Origin: Pithys albifrons albifrons
Lineage: Eukaryota > Chordata > Aves > Passeriformes > Thamnophilidae
Length of the DNA stretch: 64,000 nt
NCBI RefSeq assembly: GCF_047495875.1
Contig: NC_092458.1
Span: 2,873,939-2,937,938, forward strand
Direction: 5' to 3'
The position numbers were made by a program, and so were the translations under genes. Below the pieces are notes generated by a model that was given only the letters and a program-made list of their open reading frames with translations, was not told where the DNA came from and made no database searches. Shown piece after piece: positions 55,311 through 64,000 of this stretch (position 1 is its first letter; each line of letters opens with the position of its first letter).

Positions 55311-58300
55311 ACATCCTGCATTTGTTCTTGTATGTAGTCGGAAACATTTACAAAATACAGCCTTTCTTGGCATTCATAGCCTGATTGTTTCTGGTCTCCC
55401 ACTTGCACCTGTAGCAAGTTTGTTTCAGGGCTTTTGGGATTTTATTTTTGTGGCCATTAGGCATTTGCTGAATGTTGAACTGGGGTCCAAATCCTGTTCC
55501 ATGGATGTGGATAAGCAGGAGTCCCACTTAGATGATGATGTGGAAACAGGACATAGAATGTTCAGAGTGTGAAGTTGAGCTTATGACTTGTCTCTGTTTT
55601 GAATAGAAAGTTGTTATTAAAGAGGTAGCTTTGTCTGCTGCAGCAGCTCTTCGGCTTTGGGTTGTCGCCTGGCTGACAGACTTGCCTGCTTATCAGCAGT
55701 GGCACTGACAGGAGTCATCTCCTGCTCTGACCTCTGCAGAAGGGCACTGCTCTGGAAGAGGGTGGAGATTTGGAAATGGACAGATAGACACGTTACTGGT
55801 CTGTCTTCTCAATTACCTCGATTGTATCAGCTCAGTGTAATGTAAACCTTGAAAGCTCCATGGCTGTGCTGCAGCCCTGTTTTGGTCACACATCGTTTGT
55901 CATTCCCCACGTTCTCATCCAGCAAACCTGCTGCAGCTCCAGTTCTGGGCTTTGGTCAGTACATAGGTGAGAATCCGGTTCTGCACTCCTTTTGCTGAGT
56001 TGGTTTTACCACAATGTCATGGCAGGTTTAAATTCTTATCAAGCATTTGGTGCTTTAACTTCAGAAATAATTGCAGTTGAAACAGAATTTTTTTTTTTAA
56101 AAAATGTGAAGTTAAGGTATCTGTAAACTGTATTATGCTACTGGAGACCACACAAACCCAAAAGACACCAGTATAACAAAGTGGTCACTTTTTTTGTTTC
56201 TTCCCTGAAGTCATGAAGAGGAGGAGGATTTGTCTGAATTGCATAAAACGGGTTGATTTATTCATCAGAATTGCTTCGTTTTGACAGTAGTGAACCATAT
56301 CTTAAGGCTTTGGCTCTTTGATAGGTGATTTATCCTGTAATCTGGTACATATTCCTGGAATTAAGTGCTGCTGCTTCTAGTCAGTCAGGATAGTCCACAG
56401 TGTGGTGGGTAGGTGCTTTATATTCTTTATTTACACCCTCTCTGATTGTAATTTCACCTTTTGGAAGGAGGTGATTTAGATACCTGGTTGAACAGGTGAA
56501 CTCAGTGTTACTGAATGAGTTACCTCATGTTTGGTGGAAACCCTGTGAAGTTGTTGAAGGGGCTCTGTTAATTTTTAGCTAGAGGATCTGTGATTGTGAC
56601 TTGTTTTTGTTTGACAGTAAAAACCAGGCCAGACCTGTAAAAGCCTTTTGTAGTACTGTATTGATTAAAGAAAAAAACAACAACAACAAAAAAAACCCCC
56701 ATTCATTAAAACCCCACTCTGCAGATAATTTCTTTCCAGATAGGCAAGACTTAAAATTTTGCATTTATTTGCTGCTTTTACAAGTTCCATTTCGAAGATA
56801 TTGACAAATTAATTTTCCTTTAGCCCCAAACCATTGTGACCTTGCTGGAGTTAGCAAAAGCTCTCTGGCCAGATTTTCTTAAAAAAATTAGGGAAATAGG
56901 TAGTATTCTGTTACTGCTTTACAAACAAAACTACAAAGTCTGTGAGTGAGACATCCAACCCAGGTGCTGCTTTGCCTTTGAGTAAATGCTTCATATTTTT
57001 TGGAAGTGTTTTAGGAAAAAAAGTTTAGGCATGTGAGGATGGGTTTTCTTTTTAGGAAAAATATGGAATATTCAGGAGAAAACACTGCTAGGTGAGGGGG
57101 GTTTTCATAGGTTTGAAAATTACATTCTGATTGCAGATTAGTGCAGCTCAGCAGTGGGTTGTGGTGCAATGACCCACTGGCCATCTCCTCACGGGGCCTG
57201 TGGGTGTTATCACAGCAGGAAAGATCCTTGGCTTCTTCGGGAAGAATAAAAACCAAAACCCAGAACCAAGCACTCTCCACCCTTGTGGAAAAGGTGGTTC
57301 AGAAGCTGCCTGGGATTTGTGAGTTTGGGCTGGAGGAAGTAAATCAAAGATGTAAGTCACAGCTCAATGAATATTCATCTCAAGCTCTCAAGGGCTCTCT
57401 GCTGGATTGTTCTCAAGTGTCCTGAGCCAGTCTTGCACATTCCTGACACGAGGGATTACATTTCATTTCACCTGAAATTATTACTCTCTGCTTTTGAGCC
57501 TATTCAATTAATTGTAATGACTTGGCAAAGCAGACGTTGCTTTTGGCAATATAAAATGAGTCTCTTTGCAATTGCCCTGTGTGCTGGAGAGTGCCCAGCG
57601 TTACTGCCTGCAATCGAGATCCACGTGTAGTACCCCTTTCATCCCCCAGGGAGGGGGAGAATGACAGTCAAATACACTTTCCAGGCAGATACACGAGTTT
57701 AGAGTAAACAAGGTCTGAGAAAGCTGCAAGGAATGACTTGGCTTTATGAAGGCTTGTGAATCCTTTCCTCTAATTAAGTTTGTGTACAGGCTTTGCTTTC
57801 TTCATCACAAACAGCTGTGGTGGCGAAAAAACTTGGTCATCTTTCATCACTGCAGCTACTGAAGCCTGATGGTTTGGTCGTGGTTCCAGATAACAGATTT
57901 TAAATTCCCCTCCTCTGTTTGTCTCAGAGCCAATAGATCATAAGCCAAACAGATGTTCCTTGACGTTTTTTCCCCTTTTTTTTTTGACTAATAATGATGT
58001 ATGACTGTGAAGCTGTCCCTGATTATCCTTCAACCCATGCAAACTTCAATGCTACAGTGACTACGTAACAAGCTGTGTGTACATTCACACTCTTCTTCAC
58101 AACACTGGTACCTCAGGTGAGTGTTGTATCAGAGAGAAAGAGCCACATAAAAGCTTTATTAGTAAAGCAAATCTTAATAAAAACCCCAAAATGTAATCTT
58201 GAAACTTACTGCAGGCTTTACTATTGCTTTTTAATGTAACTTTGAGAAGCAGACTGGCTGCCTTGACCTTGGTGCCCTTTTAGGAAACTCAAGCCAATGC

Positions 58301-60072
58301 TGGTAGTAAGAATTGTAAGTAAGATGAAATATATCCTACTTTGGCCAAGGAGGTTCCCCAACTATGTGATAGTTCCTCAGCTGAGGTTATCTGATGGACA
58401 GCAAAATGAACAACAGTTCATGGTGTGAATGTTCACTGAGCATTGCCTTCTCTGCAGCAGCACTTCTGTGAATGAAGCAGACTCTTAAAAGGGAAAAAAT
58501 CCAAATAGAAAAAATATGAAAATTTCAAGTCAACTCTGAGTGTTGAACAGCTGTGTGCTGTGCTGCAGGATGTGTCATGAAAAATAACCATTATGGAAAT
58601 GTTATTCTGAGATGTTATTCCACCTGGAAAGGGGGCTGGTGCAATTCGTATCCCAGTGCAAGAACTACTGTTCATATAGGGCCTCAAGTTCTCTCTGAAT
58701 TTAATATTAGGAAAAACTGAGTTAACTGCTTTTTTGGTTGGCTCTTTCCTAGGTTGTTAGTTAATCCCTTAACTTAGGTTTTCTCCACTTCACTGCGACT
58801 AGGGTGCGAAGCCTGACCATTTCTGATTTGTTATGGTGTCTATTTTTTCTAATAAATTCTTAGTAGTTCACTATTTCAGCTCCCAGCTCTGTGTTCCAGA
58901 TATGGAGAGCTGAGCAGCAGTAGTCACTGCCTTGTCTTCCTGATCCGCCTGGATCAAGGGCAGTGCTGAGATTCCAGTCACACAGGTCATCGATCTCTGA
59001 GTGTTGCCATGTTCTGGTGCCCTCTCCAGATATACTCCCTCACTGGAAATGAAATGCTTACTGCATTGATAGGCTATTCCCACTGCTGGGGTTATGCAAA
59101 ATAAGATTTTGGGGATCTGAGCTGTACTTCTAGTTCAGGATGAGTGGATGCCCTGCCTCTATCAAGGAGCCTGAGAAGCCTTTGGAGGCAAACACAGGTG
59201 CACACAAGCACAGGTACCAGCAGCTGGGGAGGGTGAGGGGCTGGGCAGCTCCCAGAGAGACCCCGTGTGTGCCCAGCTCCCGGGGGATCCACACTCGACT
59301 CGCGTCTGTGTGTGCTCCCACTGCCAGACCTGTGTCCTGGCTCACTGGGGAGGGGATCAGGTGACACCGGTGGTGCTGTGTTCAAGGGAGTGCTGAGTGT
59401 GTCCCCTGTGTGCATCTGTGCCCAGCCACACATATGCATAGCAGCACATCCCACACGGGATCAGCCCCACTGCTGCTCTGCCCTGGAGGCACAGCCCTGT
59501 CTGCATCAGCCCGAAGAGTTTGGCAGCTCCACACCACCGGCACGTGTAGCCAAAGGAATGCACTTGTGAAGGTGCAGTTGTTCAGGAGAACAGAGCACAT
59601 AAACCCCAGGAAGGAGCCATAGTCATACCAATGGCAACAGGGTGTTCTGCTAAATGTGGCTGCACTATGTAAGTGTGTTCTGGCTGTGACTCAATTCATC
59701 TGCCCAACACGGAGGGAAATAGAGATGTTTCCATGAGCTTTAAAAATCACCAAGTGTGTGGAATTCCCACATGGTGAAGCCTGGCTTTAAAAATGAAAGC
59801 AAGTTTATTACAGCAATAAATGCAGTGTGTGCAAATGTTTCCCAGTAGTTTTGAAGGCTGTTCCTTAAAACTGGAAGTGAAAGATAACCACTATGCTCTT
59901 TTTCCAGCTCACAAATTCTACTGACATAAATTTGTTCTACAAGAGAAACTGCTTTGAATGAAATTCTCTGGCCTGACAAATGAGGGACCTGTTCCATATC
60001 CAGAGGAATAACTTACTGTCTCCCAGAGATGAATATTTTCTTATCTTTTTTTTTTAACTTCTGCAGGTATCC
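55311..60072. other. Region between TAB3 and the next LTR, no gene recognised
   Basis: Mostly AT-rich. About 59150-59560 is more GC-rich and gives several overlapping open frames on both strands, but none resembles a known protein and no exon structure was seen. Confidence 0.45.
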
Positions 60073-60211
60073 AGGTTTGTCTTGGTTTGAGGGGAAAAAC
60101 CAAAATGTTTACCCACAAGCAGGGGAGGGGGCCCTTCTCCACAATAATCACGCCACTCTTTATCAAATTTAAGGAAAGGAATTTTAATACAAGAAGGATA
60201 GCTGTCCCTAA

Positions 60212-60214
<3 letters not shown>

Positions 60215-60266
<52 letters not shown>
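60215..60266. repeat. (AT)26 microsatellite
   Basis: Fifty-two bases of perfect AT inside LTR 6, at the place where LTR 5 has only a short ACATATATATGTA. Confidence 0.98.
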
Positions 60267-60269
<3 letters not shown>

Positions 60270-60285
60270 GGTATAGGTATAACTA

Positions 60286-60593
60286 AGGCAGTTAAATGCC
60301 TCCCTGCCATCCGATCCCGTCAGATCTCGGAAGCTCAGCAGGGTCAGCCCCGGATTAGTACTTGGATGGGAGACCTCCTGGGAAATGCCGGGTGCTGTAG
60401 GTTCTAGTCCTGAGGACTTCACTGGCACTGTCCAAGCTCGCTCGGCCGTGGCAGATGAACCTCAGGACTGAAACGGTGGGGCCAGTTCTGCGCACGCTGA
60501 GCCTCACCTGAAATCCACTGCACAGGCTGGAAGGGCACACCCATGTGGGGACAGCCCTGCCCAAATCTGCGTTGGCAAAGCCGAGCCACATAC
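60286..60593 (+). mobile_element. 5S rRNA-derived SINE, copy 4, nested in LTR 6
   Basis: A 308-bp copy with the 13-bp perfect duplication ATAGGTATAACTA (60273-60285 and 60594-60606). It starts AGGCAGTTAAATGCC and ends CCGAGCCACATAC. Nesting shows it was inserted after LTR 6. Confidence 0.93.
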
Positions 60594-61241
60594 ATAGGTA
60601 TAACTATAAACAGACCAGAGCAAACCACTTCCCCAACACCACAGAGGAAAAACAAACAAAACAACAACCCCCACAAACAACAATCCCCACAACAACAAGT
60701 TTCCTTCGGGAGCAGAGTTATACTTATGGCAGTATCAGTGTCACAGCCCGGCTGGCAGCAGGGTGAGTTCCCAGATGAACTCTGTGTCTCTTGTCCCAAA
60801 TGAAGAAAAAGAAAGCTGAAAGTGGGGAACCGCCATGTGTCCTGGAAAGCAGCTGCAAACCTCTCTCTCTCCCGGGTCACTGCCCCAGCCGGGGCGGGCA
60901 GGCCGTGACGGTGCAGGCGGCGGTGAGAGCGGAGCAGGGGCCGGAGCCCAGATGCAGGAACCAGGAGGAACAGCCGTGGTGAGGAGAAAAGCAGCGGCTC
61001 AACAAGAAGCCCCAGCAGCAGGAGCAGGAGAGAAAAAAAGGGCAGCTTCCCTCCTGGGCAGCACACACAACCGCTCCTGCCTTCCACCGAGCTAAGAAGA
61101 AAAATGTCCCCAAAAACAAAAGAGACAACCTGCCCCCACCTAAGCGATCAGCAGTAACTACTTCTTTTTGTTAACTGCTGGCATGGGCAGTGAGTGGCAG
61201 GGGAGAGAATTTACATAATAATCCCAAACTACAACAAGGTT

Positions 61242-62347
61242 GTTTTCAGGTCATGAACTTCAGCTGTCATGTTTTTTCACCTGCTTTCGGCAGTTGCAGG
61301 CAAAGGCATTGCTGGGCTCCTGCAGGTCTGATGCTGCAGACCCTGAGTGTGACCGACACACAGACAGGTGTGATCTGGATGTGTTTGATGTACCTGTCAC
61401 GCCACTTTCTCAGGTCCCCACCTGTGCTGTTCCATTAGGAATCAGAAATCCTCAGCACCACCTCAGACACAGGTTTCTCTCATGACCTTGGTCACCTGTC
61501 ACAGGCTCTGCTTCTCTGTCTCTGATTTTGGGGCAACTCCTTGGAACTACCCTTATTGAAACTGTGCTGCCCCAAGTGCAGCGAGTTCTCACTGGAGACA
61601 TCTGAGTGTCTGATGGTTCTTGTGTAGTGCTGTGTAGCTGACTCTTGCCTGTTTTTCATGCTCGGCCAGAAGGGAGTATTTTGGGGCCCAGTTCAACTGT
61701 GCTTGTGGGTCCTGCTGACGCAAAGAGGATCCTCAATGTGCGTCTGGTTCAGTAAGAGTGTTTTGGCAGATTAAGTTTCAGTGACAGAATTTGTGAGAAA
61801 CTACAGCTGGTTGCTGGTTTTATTTACAGTATTCAATATTCGGATGTGAGAACAGTGAGACATAGTGAGGGAAACAAGAGAAAGATACCTTGTTACCTTT
61901 GTGTAGTTGTTTATATTAAATACTGTATTCAAGACATTGCAATTGTTTTGCTGGTCGTGGTTATCCTTCACAGTTAAAGACAGACCTTTGGAAAAGAAGA
62001 GAGTACGGAAATTTGAAATACAAGCATCTTCCTCTCAGCATTAGAGAAGTGCAATGTTGATCCTGCACAACTGTTCTATGACAGCACAGTTACAAAAAGG
62101 TTTTCTTATCTATTTATTTGGAAGGTTTAACCACGGTTTGTCAGTCTGAGCCTCACTTTGTTTTTAGCATTCTGGTTTTTTCCCAATTGTACTCATTTGT
62201 TTTCTTCTCCAATTGATAAACTTCAAAATTACTGAACATTGTATTATCTTTCTCAGTTACATTGAAAAATCAGCATCTAATGAACTGTACAAAAATGTAG
62301 CAAAGCTGGGCTTTTCCCTGTTACCACTCCAAGTTTTGTGACTGGGG
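61242..62347. other. Intergenic, no gene recognised
   Basis: No exon or clear repeat recognised. Confidence 0.45.
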
Positions 62348-62640
62348 AATCACAGAATCACAGGATGGCTTGGGTTGGAAAGGACCTTAAAAATCATCTC
62401 ATTCCAACCCCCCTGCTATGGGCAGAGACACCTTCCACCAGACCAGGTTGCTCAGAGCCTCATTGAGCATGGCCTTGAACACTGCCAGGGATGGGGAATC
62501 CACAACTTTTCTGGGCAACCTGTTCCAGTGTCTCCCCTCCCTCAGAGTACAGTTTCTTCCTAAGAGGACAGCATTGAAGCCAACACATTCCCACAATATC
62601 CTCTGCCAGGGACAACGTGTTACAGCTCACCCCATACTGA
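62348..62640 (-). mobile_element. CR1 3' fragment, minus strand
   Basis: Begins ATCACAGAATCACAGGATGG and continues GGTTGGAAAGGACCTTAAAA, the reverse complement of a CR1 3' end of an older subfamily. The similarity fades by about 62600-62640. Confidence 0.85.
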
Positions 62641-62784
62641 CACACCCTCTCTGGACATGCTTTACAGGAATATCTATGAAAATGCAATAACTGTGGTGTC
62701 CAGCATTCAATGTTTGATGTGAATTCTTCAAACATCTGGACTGTAGTACTTAGAGAGATTACAACAAAAAGACATATTAGCCTG

Positions 62785-63657
62785 GAACATGCAGTTTTAT
62801 TCATAGAAGTCAATTTTATTTCACAGGAAAGTATGGAATAAAGCAGCTCTCAGTGCAATTTCTGATTTTCAGCACTATTACACCTTTGCAATAATGGAAA
62901 CTCAGTGAAAAGTATTAATGGAAAAACTCTTTTTGGTTCGTGTGCTCAGTTCTCTTTCCAATAATAAAAAACATTTTTGTCCACATCTTCCACAGATTTC
63001 AATGCATTTTTTCCAATCTTTGTTACTTGTTTTGTCAGCTTGGACTATGTACATTAAGGCAGCAAAATTTGGTGCCAAAACACAGGGGTTACTTTGTCTT
63101 GTAAACATAATGACAAGGCATTTAGAACAAGGCTGAATATCATCAAAGAAAATAGCAGATACATTGCAGTCCATTTATTCTCCCTTTCCTCCTGACAGGA
63201 ATAATTACTGTTTAAAGATCCCTCCATGAAGACATATAATCTTTATAAAAGATCAACAGAAATAATCACATCCTTCAAAACTGAGAAGAAACGAGACTTT
63301 ACAAATTAAATTTTTCCCATTCTGTCTGGCAAAACCTATCAATTTCAGAAGATACAGCAAACAGTTCTCTCATTAAAAGAGCAAAAGAAGCATTTTTTTT
63401 TTCACAAAGAGAAAAAGACTTCACAGCAGATTCCATGTAAATTACAGACATTAGACACTGGAAGAATATGAAAGGTGCTGCGGTTGAGTTTCAGGTTCAG
63501 TGTAACTCTCTTTCTTTTACTGCACTTTACAGAGTTATTAAAGCAGACACTCAGCACTAAGCCCTTGTCAAAAAATCCCTAACTGCAGGGAAAGTCTGGA
63601 ATTATTTTTCTTCAAAGAAAGCCTGAACACCACTTCTATTAACTGGGGCACCAAAAC
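62785..63657 (-). CDS. Probable terminal exon of a minus-strand gene, perhaps GK (glycerol kinase)
   Basis: On the minus strand an acceptor with a good pyrimidine tract (CTTGTTTTTATTTCAG) precedes GTTTTGGTGCC at 63657. The frame then reads FGAPVNRSGVQAFFEEK and stops at TAA (63602-63604), entered with two bases of a split codon. A ~0.8 kb tail follows with AATAAA signals (reverse complement) at 62815-62820 and 62796-62801 and a GT-rich stretch after them. In vertebrates the gene convergent with TAB3 is GK, and human GK also ends with a very short last exon entered at a split Gly codon. The residues after that Gly do not match human GK, so the name rests on synteny and phase only. Only 63602-63657 would be coding. 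Confidence 0.4.
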
Positions 63658-64000
63658 CTGAAATAAAAACAAGTGAATAAATTATAGCTACTATGCTATT
63701 TTTAACATCTCCATCATCTTCTACCTGCTAAAAAGAAACAAGAAGGAATAAACTACTGGTGGCAGGGGGGTTGAGGGTTGCTTTTGTTGCTTTTTGGTTT
63801 GTGTTTTTGGTTGATTTTTTTCCTAATTTTCACAACTCCCCCAGATAACAGAGAATTAATTTAGCCAATTTAGTCTTGCTTTGTTACAGGATCCAGGTGG
63901 AACTCTTTGCTGGTACCTCACTAGATGAAGCCAAGCAGAGTTAGGGGGTTGGACCCCTGCAAAGCTGCACAGCCCTTCCTAGCACATTCCCCTTAATCTT
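63658..64000. other. Intron or intergenic sequence at the window edge
   Basis: On the minus strand a second good acceptor (TTGTTTCTTTTTAGCAG, G at 63724) lies upstream of the probable terminal exon, and the frame from it is open without a break into that exon. The remainder shows no recognisable exon; the window ends here. Confidence 0.35.

Larger units (their letters stand above)
60078..61236 (-). mobile_element. Solo LTR 6 (avian ERV), minus orientation, with nested SINE and AT repeat
   Basis: Ends TGTCTTGGTTTGAGG and CCAAACTACAACA on the plus strand and a perfect 5-bp duplication AGGTT (60073-60077 and 61237-61241). It is homologous in reverse to LTR 5 over both ends. Removing the nested SINE and its duplication leaves about 838 bp against 628 bp in LTR 5, the excess being partly the AT repeat and partly extra central sequence. 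The open frames here are not retroviral genes. Confidence 0.9.

Noticed and set aside
59092..59622. Possible gene in the GC-richer stretch with many open frames
   Set aside because: Frames overlap on both strands with no recognisable domain, splice pattern or promoter.
60419..61087. 222-codon minus-strand frame
   Set aside because: It runs from the 5S-SINE into LTR 6 and resembles no retroviral or host protein.
1..64000. CRISPR arrays, operons, bacterial or phage systems
   Set aside because: Nothing of the kind is present; introns, CR1, LTRs and a CpG island show vertebrate nuclear DNA.

Overview
The window is nuclear DNA from a bird. Three things point there: many CR1 LINE fragments whose 3' ends run into ATTCTATG-type octamers, small solo LTRs of avian endogenous-retrovirus type, and one conserved vertebrate gene, TAB3, whose translated exons read as TAB3 from the initiator Met to the C-terminal zinc finger. 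A SINE with a 5S rRNA head is present in four copies. From memory, 5S-headed or tRNA-headed SINEs driven by AviRTE occur in a few tropical bird lineages such as suboscine passerines, so a suboscine host is possible but not shown.

Layout. 1-5290: repeats upstream of the gene (a CR1 with a reverse-transcriptase remnant, two short CR1 3' ends, and a composite LTR/SINE/tRNA-like block at 3970-5043). 5290-5760: the TAB3 CpG-island promoter, with a TCTCGCGAGA element and a likely first non-coding exon ending at a GTGAGG donor at 5581. 5738-6150: a GC-rich minisatellite. 5581-35660: a ~30 kb first intron holding two full-looking CR1 3' fragments in opposite orientation, five solo LTRs each with a perfect 5-bp target duplication, and two 5S-SINEs with 11-12 bp duplications. 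35661-50862: six coding exons of TAB3 (680 codons), all in phase with GT/AG junctions. 50863 to about 55310: a long 3' UTR. About 55.3-60.07 kb: no recognised gene. 60078-61236: a sixth solo LTR of the group, interrupted by an (AT)26 tract and a 5S-SINE. 62.79-63.66 kb: a probable minus-strand terminal exon with two poly(A) signals. By conserved synteny (DMD-TAB3-GK) this is most likely the end of glycerol kinase, convergent with TAB3, but the sequence alone does not prove it.

TAB3 is the ubiquitin-reading adaptor of the TAK1 kinase complex: an N-terminal CUE domain, a long Pro/Ser/Thr/Gln-rich linker, a coiled coil that binds TAK1, and a C-terminal NZF finger that reads K63-linked ubiquitin. 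The most unusual material is the repeat content: the 5S-SINE family and its tRNA-like neighbour, the cluster of related solo LTRs, and a candidate stop-containing cassette exon placed where mammalian TAB3 has its alternative exon.
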